Of a DNA stretch of 64,000 bases, positions 24,100 to 33,655 are shown in pieces. The DNA is from JBCCCJ01 sp039029315. Its GTDB lineage: Bacteria > Bacteroidota > Bacteroidia > J057. The notes under the pieces were generated by a model, which did no database searches, was not told the origin of the DNA, and saw only the letters and a program-made list of their open reading frames with translations. The position numbers and the translations under genes were made by a program. The DNA lies in assembly GCA_039029315.1 (NCBI GenBank), contig JBCCGK010000037.1:33751-97750 (forward strand). The letters are read 5' to 3'. Within the stretch, counting starts at the first letter, position 1, and every line of letters begins with the position of its first letter.

Positions 24100-26049
24100 A
24101 TGATTGAGTTCGTATTACAAGCCTTCCAGGTCTTATTCACTCCTGAGCATTTCGGATTTCTGATGTTGGGGGTGTTGCTGGGCTTACTGGTTGGGGTATT
24201 TCCAGGTTTGGGGGGAATAGCTGGACTTTCCTTGTTGTTGCCGTTTTTATATGGCATGGATGAAGTCTCGGCCCTGGCAACTCTTGTAGGTCTGGTAGCC
24301 GTGATCCCAACCTCTGCGACCTTTACCTCCATTTTGATGGGAATTCCTGGTTCCAGCTCTAGTCAGGCCACTGTTTTGGATGGATTTCCACTGGCGAAGA
24401 AAGGCCAGGCCTCCCGGGCATTGGGAGCCGCGTTTTCCTCTTCGCTTTTTGGAGGCTTATTCGGAGCGATCATCCTGACCTTTTTCGTTCAAATTGCCCG
24501 GCCAGTGATTCTTGTTTTTGGCTCGGCGGAGCTATTTATGTTGGCTGTATTTGGACTAACGATGGTTGGTTCTCTCTCTGGCAAAAGTCTTGTCAAAGGG
24601 GTTGTGGCTTGTGGCCTGGGGATTTTGGTAGGGAGCATTGGCGCTGCTCCTGCCACTGGAGAATTCCGCATGGTCTTTGGGATGGATTATCTGTATGATG
24701 GCTTGCCCTTGGTGGTGATTGCCTTGTCGATTTTTGCTTTTCCAGAGATTTCAGAGCTTTTTCGAAAGGATCGTGCCATTGCAGAAGGAGCTAGCTTGGG
24801 GACGGGTGGATGGCAAGCAGGCGTGAAGGATCTTATCAAAAACAAATGGCTCGCCATTCGATGTTCGGGAATCGGGACCATCGTTGGAGCCATTCCTGGC
24901 ATGGGCGGAAGTGTGGTGGACTGGATTGCTTATGGACATGTGGTGCAAACCTCCAAAGACAAAAGCCAATTTGGCAAAGGGGATATCCGGGGAGTCATCG
25001 CACCAGAATCCGCCAACAATGCCAAGGAAGGAGGTGCCCTGATGCCGACCTTACTTTTCGGGATTCCCGGATCAGGGTCTATGGCAGTATTCCTGGGAGG
25101 GATGGTGTTGATAGGCATTGAAGCGGGCCCTTCCATGGTGACGACTGACATTGGATTGACTTACACCATTATCTGGTCTCTAGCCGTTGCCAATGTCATC
25201 GGGGCAGGATTGTCCTTATTACTCGCAGGCCCGATTTCTCAGTTGACACGCATCAAATTCAGCTTATTGGCACCCTTCATGATCATGGTGATCAGCTTTG
25301 CTGCTTTTCAGGCGACCAAAGATATGATGGATCTCTGGGTGCTGTTGATCTTCGGAGTCCTTGGCATCTTCATGAAACGCTTTGGCTGGTCGCGACCCGC
25401 CTTTTTGATTGGTTTTGTGCTGGCCACGCAGGCTGAGAGTTATCTCAATATGTCAGTCCAATTTTATGGCTGGGAAATGTTTACCCGGACCGGGGTCATC
25501 ATTATCATGTTGATCTCGGCTATTTCTATGTATTTCAGTCGCAAAGGGGCGGTGGATGAACATATTGAGCTGATGGAAAAAAAGCCAAGGGGCAAGCGAT
25601 CAATACGGCCACAACTGATCTTTGCGGTCGGTGTTCTATTGTTCATCCTGATAGCGATTTTCGACAGCAATCAACAATCCTTTTTAGGAGGCATATTCCC
25701 CTTGACGATTGCCTGTGTGAGTGTCCCATTTGCTGGGTGGCTTGTCTGGATTTTTGTCAGAAAAAAAGAGAATAACCCAGCCGTCTTCGATGCCGAACAG
25801 GTAGCAGAAGCTGGTACCTTCAAATCGAGCTGGTATGAACCTGTACTGTGGATTGGAGGATTGTATCTGGGAAGTACCATCATCGGATTTATTCCAGCAA
25901 TTATGGTATTTTTGATCAGTTTTTTCAGCCTGAAAGCGCATACTAGCTGGCTGCAAACAGCTTTGCTGACAGCAGGCGGGGTTGGCTTGTTGCTATTATT
26001 TGGGAGCTTGCTTAATCTGGAGTTTCCGCAGGGACTCCTCCCATTTTGA
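24100..26049 (+). CDS. Tripartite tricarboxylate transporter, TctA and TctB fused
   Basis: 649 aa, against about 500 for TctA alone. Residues 1-490 are TctA, with the family glycine-rich motifs GVFPGLGGIAGLSLLLP, ILMGIPGSSSSQATVLDG and AIPGMGGSVVDWIAYGH and about 10-12 membrane segments. Residues 510-649 hold four more helices with the spacing of the small subunit TctB. One polypeptide thus supplies both membrane subunits of the symporter that works with the preceding TctC. The start codon lies two bases after the tctC stop, so translation is probably coupled. The probable substrate is tricarballylate or citrate, judged from the tcuA-like gene. Confidence 0.88.
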   Translation: MIEFVLQAFQVLFTPEHFGFLMLGVLLGLLVGVFPGLGGIAGLSLLLPFLYGMDEVSALATLVGLVAVIPTSATFTSILMGIPGSSSSQATVLDGFPLAKKGQASRALGAAFSSSLFGGLFGAIILTFFVQIARPVILVFGSAELFMLAVFGLTMVGSLSGKSLVKGVVACGLGILVGSIGAAPATGEFRMVFGMDYLYDGLPLVVIALSIFAFPEISELFRKDRAIAEGASLGTGGWQAGVKDLIKNKWLAIRCSGIGTIVGAIPGMGGSVVDWIAYGHVVQTSKDKSQFGKGDIRGVIAPESANNAKEGGALMPTLLFGIPGSGSMAVFLGGMVLIGIEAGPSMVTTDIGLTYTIIWSLAVANVIGAGLSLLLAGPISQLTRIKFSLLAPFMIMVISFAAFQATKDMMDLWVLLIFGVLGIFMKRFGWSRPAFLIGFVLATQAESYLNMSVQFYGWEMFTRTGVIIIMLISAISMYFSRKGAVDEHIELMEKKPRGKRSIRPQLIFAVGVLLFILIAIFDSNQQSFLGGIFPLTIACVSVPFAGWLVWIFVRKKENNPAVFDAEQVAEAGTFKSSWYEPVLWIGGLYLGSTIIGFIPAIMVFLISFFSLKAHTSWLQTALLTAGGVGLLLLFGSLLNLEFPQGLLPF

Positions 26050-26066
26050 CCTCAGAAGTATGTGCT

Positions 26067-26819
26067 ATGAAAGAAACAACAGACCATTTTTCCCGTCAAT
26101 CAGGATTATACGCAAAGTTTCGACCTACCTACCCACAGGCATTGTATGATTGGCTCTTCAGTTTGGTCCCTGCCAGAACATCTGCCTGGGATTGTGGAAC
26201 AGGGAATGGACAAGTTGCTGTGGAATTGGCCAAGGTTTTTCAGCAGGTTCATGCGACAGATATCAGCCAAAAACAGCTCGACAAAGCCAGCCCAGCTACC
26301 AATATCACCTACCAGTTGAGCCGAAGCGAACAAAGCCCGTTTTCGGATCAGCAATTTGACTTGATCACGGTTGGACAGGCATTTCACTGGTTTGATCATG
26401 CAGCTTTTTTTGAAGAAGCAGCCCGTACCCTCAAGCCCAATGGAATCCTGGCGATTTGGGGGTATGGACTGCTCAGAATTCACCCGGAGATTGATCCGCT
26501 CCTCGATCATTACTATAGGACGATCATCGGACCATATTGGGCTTCAGAGAGAAAGTATGTAGACGATCACTATGGGACCATTTCCTTTCCTCTACAAGAA
26601 GCGGTGCCCCCACAGCCTTTTTGGATAGAAAGGGAATGGACACTGGAGCAAATGGAAGGATATCTGAATACCTGGTCGAGTCTTCAGAGTTATTTGCAGC
26701 AACATCAGGACAATCCTGCATCCGCTTTGATCGATGAGATTCGACAAAACAAAAGTTGGGAGGCAAGTCAGACCGTTCGATTCCCGATTTTTACAAAAGT
26801 TGGGCACCTGACATCATGA
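26067..26819 (+). CDS. Class I SAM-dependent methyltransferase
   Basis: 250 aa. SAM-binding motif I in AWDCGTGNGQVAVELA, an acidic loop in VHATDISQKQLDKA, and post-motif DLITVGQAFHWFD with the FHWF signature of UbiE/Methyltransf_11-type enzymes active on small molecules. The starting segment HFSRQSGLYAKFRPTYP is common in this group. ATG 26067 lies 17 bases after the transporter stop; an upstream TTG overlapping that stop is less likely. The stop overlaps the next gene by four bases (ATGA), showing coupling. The substrate is unknown. Confidence 0.85.
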   Translation: MKETTDHFSRQSGLYAKFRPTYPQALYDWLFSLVPARTSAWDCGTGNGQVAVELAKVFQQVHATDISQKQLDKASPATNITYQLSRSEQSPFSDQQFDLITVGQAFHWFDHAAFFEEAARTLKPNGILAIWGYGLLRIHPEIDPLLDHYYRTIIGPYWASERKYVDDHYGTISFPLQEAVPPQPFWIEREWTLEQMEGYLNTWSSLQSYLQQHQDNPASALIDEIRQNKSWEASQTVRFPIFTKVGHLTS

Positions 26820-27673
26820 GGCAGTTTTACGCATTATTGACCCCAGGAATCAAGTACATGCTATTTGCCGCCCTGGCCTTCTCTTCCATGCATGCCCTGG
26901 TCAAATCCATCTCCTATATCCATGTATTTGAGGTATTGTTTTTCCGATCCAGCATTACCTCTGTGATATGTATTCTCTACCTCAAATATTATCGGATCTC
27001 TTTGATTGGCAATACTCAAAAATGGCTGTTGTTGAGGGCAGCAGCAGGCCTTGTGGCCATGACTTTATTTTTTGTGACCCTTCAGCGGATGCCCATGGGA
27101 GCTTCCGTTTCCCTCAAGTATTTGTCTCCCATCTTCACGGCGATCTTTGCTGTCTTGTTTTTGAAAGAAAAAGTACGCTGGGTGCAATGGATATTCTTCC
27201 TGACAGCTTTGGGGGGAGTGTTTCTGATGAAAGGTTTCGATCCGCGAATTGATCCTGTCAATCTGGTGTTGGGGATCACGGGCGCTGTCTTTGCAGGATG
27301 GGTCTACGTGATCATTCGCAAAATTGGGGAACGGGAACACTCCCTGGTCATCGTCAATTATTTCATGCTCATTGCAGCTGTCCTGAGTGGGCTGGCCATG
27401 ATTCCTTTTTGGCAAACGCCCACCCCCCATGAATGGACGATTCTGGTGGGCATCGGAATCCTGGGTTGTTTGGGCCAGATCGGGATGACCAAGGGATTCC
27501 AACTCGAATTGGCCAGTCGGGTGGCTCCCATTCGATATATGGAAATTGTCTACTCCTTGCTGATCGGTCTGATCTGGTTTGACGAAACTTATACCGTACT
27601 AAGTTTCCTCGGGATTGTGCTCATCCTGGGAAGCATGCTTGCCAATATGCTGGTCAAACAATCAAAATCCTGA
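26816..27673 (+). CDS. EamA/DMT-family transporter
   Basis: 285 aa with ten predicted membrane helices in two five-helix repeats (about 10-140 and 150-282), the organisation of EamA drug/metabolite exporters. Typical features are SLKYLSPIFTAIFAVLFLKEK at the end of repeat one and RYMEIVYSLLIGLIWFDE in repeat two. ATG 26816 overlaps the methyltransferase stop by four bases; the longer upstream frame lies inside the methyltransferase. The substrate is not predictable. It ends 11 bases from a convergent gene. Confidence 0.85.
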   Translation: MRQFYALLTPGIKYMLFAALAFSSMHALVKSISYIHVFEVLFFRSSITSVICILYLKYYRISLIGNTQKWLLLRAAAGLVAMTLFFVTLQRMPMGASVSLKYLSPIFTAIFAVLFLKEKVRWVQWIFFLTALGGVFLMKGFDPRIDPVNLVLGITGAVFAGWVYVIIRKIGEREHSLVIVNYFMLIAAVLSGLAMIPFWQTPTPHEWTILVGIGILGCLGQIGMTKGFQLELASRVAPIRYMEIVYSLLIGLIWFDETYTVLSFLGIVLILGSMLANMLVKQSKS

Positions 27674-27684
27674 GTCAGAAGATC

Positions 27685-28170
27685 TTAGCTTGCTGATACG
27701 AGATTCTCTGTAAGTAATTTCCGAAGCATGACCACCTGGCCCAAATGATAATAGCTATGCTCAATGATCACATGGATATTGCGCCGATAGGTCCCATATG
27801 CCTCCTTGACAAATACCTCATCCAGTTTTTCTTCTGGTAATTGCTCCACCAAAGCAGCAAACTCTTCTCCATCTTTCCACAGTTGATTCAACAGGGCCTG
27901 CCAATCTTCTTCTGATTCAATTGCCGGCAAGTCAAAACTGAATTTGTCCCTGATATCCAGCGAGCCTCCCTTCAGGACATTGGCGACACCAGCGACATAA
28001 TAGTTGACATGGAAGGCAAGCATGGCGATGGTATTCAAAGAACCGACTTTGCTCATGGCCTGCTCATGGTTGACCAGGGATAATTGTTCTTTGAGATTGG
28101 TGTTGGTAACCCATTTTCCACTCAAATAGACTTCTCGGAATTGCTTGGCGAGTTCTGCGCTTGGGGACAT
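27685..28170 (-). CDS. DinB-like four-helix protein
   Basis: 161 aa. Helical, with histidines placed as in DinB/YfiT metal-binding folds: H in MLAFHVNYYVAG and two in IEHSYYHLGQVVMLRKLL. Members include metal-dependent thiol transferases and stress-induced proteins of unknown substrate. ATG 28170 (MSPSAEL) was chosen because the additional upstream residues read as non-conserved leader. It is unrelated in sequence position to the DUF1572-like protein at 43592, although both share the fold. A 102-base gap separates it from the TetR gene upstream on the same strand. Confidence 0.75.
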   Translation of the reverse strand: MSPSAELAKQFREVYLSGKWVTNTNLKEQLSLVNHEQAMSKVGSLNTIAMLAFHVNYYVAGVANVLKGGSLDIRDKFSFDLPAIESEEDWQALLNQLWKDGEEFAALVEQLPEEKLDEVFVKEAYGTYRRNIHVIIEHSYYHLGQVVMLRKLLTENLVSAS

Positions 28171-28272
28171 ATTAGAAGGGTTGAAGAGTTGAAGGGTTGA
28201 CAGGTGCAAAATAAAGGATTCTACAGAGTTTTTAACAACAGTCAAAGTCCCCAATATCCCTATTTGAATTTC

Positions 28273-28965
28273 TCACCCCTCACATCCATCAATCGATGTA
28301 AAAATCATCAACTTCAAAAAGCGCGCAATCTCCTCCTTGCTCCCACCACTCACCTCAGTCAGTGAAGGAAGATGCTCCGAAAAGTATTTCTGATGGTGTG
28401 CGGCCTCTACAGCGGTTGAGATGAGGGCAGTAGGGTAGGGGTAGGCAGGTGAAAACTCCTTGATATAAGAAGCTACCTTCCGACAGAAACGCTTATAATC
28501 CAGAAAAGAGCCCTCCTTATTGTCCTCATTTACCTCCTTGGTGAGATAGGCTTTGGGAGATTCATTGATGACAATCTGATAAAGAGCTGGGATATCCACC
28601 AAGGTTCTTGCCTGTGGAATGGGATCAATGGTATGGCAAAAAATCTCAATGGCGATGTCCAGTTTTTCCCTGGGATCTTTCACCCGATGAGTTTCAATGG
28701 TCAGTCGATAAGATAGCCAGTTCCAATACCAGGACATGAGATAGATCAACAACTTATGCTTGTTGTCGAAATAGCGATAAATGGAGGCTTCAGTAGAGCT
28801 GATTTCCATCGCGAGTTTTTTGAAGGTTACATGCTCAAAGCCCAATGCACTGATCATCTGAATGCTGCTGTAAAAAATTTTTTTCCCCAATGTTGTTTCC
28901 TGTGGGTTCCTGGTATAGAGTTTTTCATTGATATCCAGGTAGAGGTGAATTTCATTTGGTTCCAT
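28273..28965 (-). CDS. TetR-family transcriptional regulator
   Basis: 230 aa. Residues about 25-75 form a TetR helix-turn-helix: IFYSSIQMISALGFEHVTFKKLAMEIS, then TEASIYRYFDNKHKLLIYLMSWYW, which is the standard recognition-helix pattern. The ligand domain follows. It is divergent from an ABC/HlyD/TolC operon, which it most likely represses. A perfect palindrome lies in the 94-base shared gap. ATG 28965 (MEPNEIHLYL) was preferred because the longer frame overlaps the divergent gene. Confidence 0.87.
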   Translation of the reverse strand: MEPNEIHLYLDINEKLYTRNPQETTLGKKIFYSSIQMISALGFEHVTFKKLAMEISSTEASIYRYFDNKHKLLIYLMSWYWNWLSYRLTIETHRVKDPREKLDIAIEIFCHTIDPIPQARTLVDIPALYQIVINESPKAYLTKEVNEDNKEGSFLDYKRFCRKVASYIKEFSPAYPYPTALISTAVEAAHHQKYFSEHLPSLTEVSGGSKEEIARFLKLMIFTSIDGCEG

Positions 28966-28995
28966 ATCGAAACAATTGGCGCTACTATTGCGTTT

Positions 28996-29010
28996 GATAG
29001 TAAAACTATC
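28996..29010. promoter_or_regulatory. Palindromic operator in the tetR/ABC divergent region
   Basis: GATAGTAAAACTATC is a perfect 6-3-6 inverted repeat, 30 bases upstream of the TetR start and 49 before the ABC gene. Size, symmetry and position fit a TetR-family operator controlling both directions. Confidence 0.6.
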
Positions 29011-29059
29011 ATTAATGGTAGTAAATATTTTTTGCATTTGCAACAAAGAAACAACAAAC

Positions 29060-30778
29060 ATGGAGAATACGCTGGCTGGACGACCCCTGAAACGCTTTAT
29101 AAGGCTTCTATCACTAGAAAAAAGAGAGATTGGCCACATCTATTTGTATGCGGTATTTCAAGGAATCATCTACCTGTCCCTTCCCTTGGGGATTCAGGCT
29201 ATCATCAGCCTGGTTCTGGCCAATGAACTGTCCTCTTCCTGGGGATTGTTAGTGGTCATTGTTACGCTGGGAACCTTGGTTGTTGGGGGCTTACAATTGA
29301 TGCAGCTTTCCATCAGTGAGCGAATTCAACAAAAGATATTTGCCAGGGCTTCCTTTGAGTTTGCCTACAGAATTCCCAAACTCAAAACAGAATCTCTCAC
29401 CAACTATTATCCTCCCGAACTCGTCAATCGCTTCTTTGACACATTGACTGTACAAAAAGGCTTACCCAAGATTCTGATTGATTTGACGACCTCTTTTCTT
29501 CAAATGCTGTTTGGCTTGATTCTCCTTTCCTTTTACCATCCGATGTTCATTGCTTTTGGGTTGGTTCTGATGGTGATCCTGGGAATCATCATTCGCCTGA
29601 CCGGACCCAGAGGGCTGGCAACCAGTCTCCGGGAATCAGACAAAAAATATCAACTCGTCTTTTGGCTGGAAGAAATTGCCCGTACGATGAGTTCTTTCAA
29701 GTTGGCAGGAGACACGAGCCTGGCCCTTCGAAAGGCCGACAAGTTTGTCTCCGAATATTTGACAGCGCGCAAGCAGCACTTTCGTGTCCTGATGGTACAG
29801 TTTGGCAATGCAGTGGCATTCAAGACATTGGTTACTGCGGGACTGCTGATTCTGGGGAGTGTACTCTTGATACAGCGACAGTTGAATGTCGGACAGTTTG
29901 TTGCTTCTGAGATTGTGATCATTTTGATCATCGCGTCGGTTGAGAAACTCATTTTGGGATTTGAAACCATTTATGACGTATTGACGGGACTGGAAAAGAT
30001 CGGAAAAATCACCGATCTCCCACTCGAAAATCATGAAGGAACTTCCTTTGACAATTTCCTTTCGGAAGACGGAATTTCTCTTCGAGTACAGGAGTTGAGT
30101 TTTCAGCTTCGCGAGGGACGGCATGGATTGGCGCATATTTCTTTTCATGTCCGGGCGGGCGAGAAAATATGTATTGCAGGTCATAGTGGGGCAGGAAAAA
30201 CCATCTTGTTACATGCCATCTCGGGTTTGTATGAAAATTATCGGGGCAGCATCTCCTACAATCAGATTCCACTCCAAAATCTGGACAAAATTAGCCTTCG
30301 AAACCACATCGGGGATTGCCTGTCTCAGAAGAACTTGTTTCGGGGAAGCCTGGAAGAAAATCTCCATATGGGAAAAGATTCCATTTCGATGCAGGATGTG
30401 CTTTGGAGTCTGGATCGCTTGCGATTGACGAGTTTCATGCAATCTCTTCCTCAAGGTCTACAGACAGCCATCATCCCGGATTCGGCAGAGATCCCGGAAG
30501 GACTTGCCCGAAAGTTGATCCTGGCTCGATGTCTGGCCAAGCGGCCTCAGATGTTGGTGATGGACGATTTTTTCTCTTTGTGGGAAAAAGAAGATCGACA
30601 GCATATTTGCGATTTTTTAACCTGTGATGAAATGAAAACTGTGATTGCTGTCTCCAATGAAAAAATGTTTGCTCAAAACTGTGATCGGATCATCATCCTG
30701 GAAGAAGGGCAGATCCGAGACATTGGTACCTATGAGGAAATCAAGCAAGAGCCTTATTTCGACAATCTTTTTCAATAA
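29060..30778 (+). CDS. ABC exporter (type I secretion-like) with degenerate ATPase motifs
   Basis: 572 aa: a five- or six-helix membrane domain (1-320) and a nucleotide-binding domain (340-572). Walker A GHSGAGKT is intact (374-381). The signature LSGGQ is replaced by IPEGLA (about 478-483), the Walker B catalytic glutamate is aspartate in LVMDDF (D502-D503), and the switch histidine is asparagine in IAVSNE (N533). ATP binding may persist but hydrolysis is doubtful unless the family tolerates these changes. There is no C39 peptidase domain. It is followed by HlyD and TolC-like genes, giving a full envelope-spanning exporter. ATG 29060 avoids overlap with tetR. The cargo is unknown. Confidence 0.83.
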   Translation: MENTLAGRPLKRFIRLLSLEKREIGHIYLYAVFQGIIYLSLPLGIQAIISLVLANELSSSWGLLVVIVTLGTLVVGGLQLMQLSISERIQQKIFARASFEFAYRIPKLKTESLTNYYPPELVNRFFDTLTVQKGLPKILIDLTTSFLQMLFGLILLSFYHPMFIAFGLVLMVILGIIIRLTGPRGLATSLRESDKKYQLVFWLEEIARTMSSFKLAGDTSLALRKADKFVSEYLTARKQHFRVLMVQFGNAVAFKTLVTAGLLILGSVLLIQRQLNVGQFVASEIVIILIIASVEKLILGFETIYDVLTGLEKIGKITDLPLENHEGTSFDNFLSEDGISLRVQELSFQLREGRHGLAHISFHVRAGEKICIAGHSGAGKTILLHAISGLYENYRGSISYNQIPLQNLDKISLRNHIGDCLSQKNLFRGSLEENLHMGKDSISMQDVLWSLDRLRLTSFMQSLPQGLQTAIIPDSAEIPEGLARKLILARCLAKRPQMLVMDDFFSLWEKEDRQHICDFLTCDEMKTVIAVSNEKMFAQNCDRIIILEEGQIRDIGTYEEIKQEPYFDNLFQ

Positions 30779-30787
30779 TTCATCTCA

Positions 30788-32182
30788 ATGCTGAACATTT
30801 CAGATAACCGGATTCATGAGCAAGTCCCGCTCGATCAATATCCTTCTTTTGCACAGGTATTGAATCCCAGACTGGCATTGAGCCTTGCGGTCTGGCTTTT
30901 GGGATTCTTGCTATTGTTCGTCCTGGTGCTCTTCATGCCCTGGACACAGAACATCCAGGCACAGGGGGCCATCACAACGCTCAAACCTTCTCAACGGCCA
31001 CAAACCATAGAGTCTACCATTGCGGGGAGAATTGAACAGTGGTATGTTGCTGAAGGAGATACAGTATATCAGGGCGATACCATTGTGTATCTGTCAGAGA
31101 TCAAGGATGCGTATTTTGACCCACAGTTGTTGGAACGGACACAGCTACAATTGGATGCCAAAAGAAATGCCAGCGGGGCTTACGCTCAAAAGGCAGATGC
31201 GCTATCCAACCAGATTCAGGCACTTCAGGGGGCCCTGGAATTGAAACTGCTGGAACTGGACAATAAAGTTTCACAGGCGCAATTTAAGATTCAGGCAGAT
31301 AGCATTGACTTGATTGCTGCAGGCGTGGCCGATTCTGTTGCCATCATCCAATTGGCCAGATGGCAATCACTCTTTGATCAGGGGTTAAAGTCCAGGACGG
31401 ACCTGGAGAAAATGCGCAAGAGTCGGCAGGAAGTTCAGGCGAAATTCATTGCTCAGCAAAACAAATTGGCGCAGTCGAGACTTGCCTATACCAATACACA
31501 ACTACAATTACAGAATGTCCGCAATGAGTATAGAGAAAAAGTATCCAAGGCTGAATCTGACCGACAGAGTGCTCGTTCCAGTCAATTTGATACAGATGCG
31601 CAGATCGGCAAAATGGAAAACCAGTACAGCAACTATGAGCAACGAACTTCCTTTCGATATATCATCTCTCCTCAAGATGGATTCATCAACCGGGCATTAA
31701 AGCCGGGACTTGGAGAGACTGTGAAAGCAGGAGAGGGCGTTGTGAGTATTGTCCCTCTCAACACGCAGCTGGCAGCAGATATCTACATTCGCCCTGTGGA
31801 TCTGCCACTTGTTAAGCGAAATCAAAGTGTTCGACTGGAATTCGATGGCTGGCCCGCAATCATATTTGGTTCAGGATGGCCGGGAGCAAGTTTTGGAACA
31901 TTTGAAGGAAGGGTGTATTCCGTCGAGAATAATATCAGTGAGAATGGACTGTATCGGGTACTGATCGCTGAAGCTGACTCTACCTTTGAGCCATGGCCGA
32001 GCCTTTTGCGGGTAGGTTCGGGGGTGAAAGCCTTTGCGCTACTCAATGATGTACCCATATGGTATGAATTGTGGCGACAACTCAATGGCTTCCCACCGGA
32101 ATATTATGCTGGTCCGAATGCGGATAAACAAAAGGGAACATCCAAAGCAAGCCCTTCAATGACAACAGACAAGAAAAAGTGA
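30788..32182 (+). CDS. HlyD-family membrane fusion protein
   Basis: 464 aa. Single N-terminal membrane helix (about 30-52), then a split lipoyl half (IEQWYVAEGDTVYQGDTIVYL), a long coiled coil (about 110-290, with many alanines and glutamines), the second lipoyl half (RYIISPQDGFINRALKPGLGETVKAGEG) and a beta-barrel domain. It bridges the inner-membrane ABC protein and the outer-membrane channel. It begins nine bases after the ABC stop and ends seven before the TolC-like gene, so the three form one operon. Confidence 0.88.
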   Translation: MLNISDNRIHEQVPLDQYPSFAQVLNPRLALSLAVWLLGFLLLFVLVLFMPWTQNIQAQGAITTLKPSQRPQTIESTIAGRIEQWYVAEGDTVYQGDTIVYLSEIKDAYFDPQLLERTQLQLDAKRNASGAYAQKADALSNQIQALQGALELKLLELDNKVSQAQFKIQADSIDLIAAGVADSVAIIQLARWQSLFDQGLKSRTDLEKMRKSRQEVQAKFIAQQNKLAQSRLAYTNTQLQLQNVRNEYREKVSKAESDRQSARSSQFDTDAQIGKMENQYSNYEQRTSFRYIISPQDGFINRALKPGLGETVKAGEGVVSIVPLNTQLAADIYIRPVDLPLVKRNQSVRLEFDGWPAIIFGSGWPGASFGTFEGRVYSVENNISENGLYRVLIAEADSTFEPWPSLLRVGSGVKAFALLNDVPIWYELWRQLNGFPPEYYAGPNADKQKGTSKASPSMTTDKKK

Positions 32183-32189
32183 GCGGGCT

Positions 32190-33629
32190 ATGTCAATGAA
32201 ATTTCCTATAAAACGACTGAGCACCCTTGCTATCCTACTATGTGGGATTCCCTGGATGTTAGCAGCGCAAGAAACATCCCCCTTGAGCTTACAAGATCTG
32301 TTTGTTCTGATCAAGAGCAATCATCCTGTAGCCAAGCAAATCAATCTCTTGTCTGATCGGGCAAAAGAAAATCTCCGGATCGCAAGAGGCGGATTTGATC
32401 CCAAGCTATATGGAGAGTACGATGATAAGTTTTTTGATGATAAAAATTACTGGCGCACATTCGAAGGAGGCTTAAAAGTTCCAACCCGTTTGCCGCTGGA
32501 TATCAAATCTGGATTTGCCTGGAATGATGGCAGTTATCTCAATCCCAAACAATCCCTTCCTGCTCATGGTCAACTGTCGCTGGGTGCCAATCTTTCTGTA
32601 GGACAGGGCTTGATGATGGATGCCAGAAGGGCCAGTCTGAGGAAAGCCAAAATCTTTCAGGAATTGGCAGAGGTGGAGCAGTTCCGAATGTTGAACGATC
32701 TATTGTTTGAAGCTGCTACAGCCTATTGGCAATGGAGCCGTGACTATTCCCGCCAGCAAGTATTGGAAGATGCCGTTGAGGCTGCCAGTGGGAGATTTGA
32801 TGCTATTCGAAGTATGTATCTGGCAGGCGATCAAGCTGGAATTGATACCACGGAAGCCCTGACTCAGTTGCTGAGTTTTCAATTGCGCCTACAGGAGATC
32901 AATATAGAACTGCAAACATCACGTCTGCAATTGTCCAACTACCTTTGGAATGATGAAAATCTTCCTTTGCAGCTCACAGATGACATCATTCCCTTACAAC
33001 TGGAGGAAGTAATGATTCCTTCTGATTTGGCCATAGACTCTTTAGAACGCTTACTGGATAGAATTGAGATGCATCCAGAAGTTCAACAGCTCAATTTTCA
33101 GCAATCTACGCTGGAAGTAGAAAGAAGAGTGAAAAGAGAGAAACTGAAGCCGGTTATTGATCTTGAGTACAGTTTGTTGAGTCCACCGAACACCCTCAGC
33201 CCGGAAGGAATAGGAGATGGCGGATTGGAACTGGGGCATAATACCAAATGGGGCGTTTCTGTAGGTTTTCCTCTGTTTTTGCGAAAAGAAAGAGGAGAAT
33301 TGAATCTGAATAAAATCAAAATGCAAGAAACAGCATGGAAGCAAGAACAAAAACGTTTACAGACCAGGAACAAGATTCTGGCCTATGCCCAGGAATTCAG
33401 GATATTGAGGGATCAGGTCATGATCTCTCAAGAGGCAGTGGAGAATTATCAGCGCTTGCTGGATGGAGAAGAAATGAAATTACAAATGGGGGAGAGTACC
33501 ATCTTTTATATCAATACCCGTGAAATCAAATTATTGGAAACCCAGATGAAATTACTGGATCTGATGTTCAAGCTCCTGAAATCAGAAGCTGGTCTTTTGT
33601 GGGCCAGTGGGACGCCCTTGGCTAATTGA
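32190..33629 (+). CDS. TolC-family outer-membrane efflux protein
   Basis: 479 aa. An N-terminal signal peptide ends near LAAQ, then two helical-hairpin repeats of the OEP fold. The pattern FEAATAYWQWSRDYSRQQVLEDAVEAASGRFDAI is typical of OEP first helices. It forms the outer-membrane exit of the ABC/HlyD system encoded just upstream. Members of this Bacteroidota group carry the PLFLRKERGELN segment, visible here near residue 360. Another ATG six bases downstream is possible. Confidence 0.86.
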   Translation: MSMKFPIKRLSTLAILLCGIPWMLAAQETSPLSLQDLFVLIKSNHPVAKQINLLSDRAKENLRIARGGFDPKLYGEYDDKFFDDKNYWRTFEGGLKVPTRLPLDIKSGFAWNDGSYLNPKQSLPAHGQLSLGANLSVGQGLMMDARRASLRKAKIFQELAEVEQFRMLNDLLFEAATAYWQWSRDYSRQQVLEDAVEAASGRFDAIRSMYLAGDQAGIDTTEALTQLLSFQLRLQEINIELQTSRLQLSNYLWNDENLPLQLTDDIIPLQLEEVMIPSDLAIDSLERLLDRIEMHPEVQQLNFQQSTLEVERRVKREKLKPVIDLEYSLLSPPNTLSPEGIGDGGLELGHNTKWGVSVGFPLFLRKERGELNLNKIKMQETAWKQEQKRLQTRNKILAYAQEFRILRDQVMISQEAVENYQRLLDGEEMKLQMGESTIFYINTREIKLLETQMKLLDLMFKLLKSEAGLLWASGTPLAN

Positions 33630-33655
33630 TCTCTTGACAGGCAATCATCCTTTTG

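Noticed and set aside
28976..29059. Longer N-terminus for the ABC exporter
   Set aside because: It covers the operator and has no counterpart in exporters; ATG 29060 is preferred.
29060..30778. Bacteriocin exporter with C39 leader peptidase
   Set aside because: The N-terminus goes straight into membrane helices; no peptidase domain is present.
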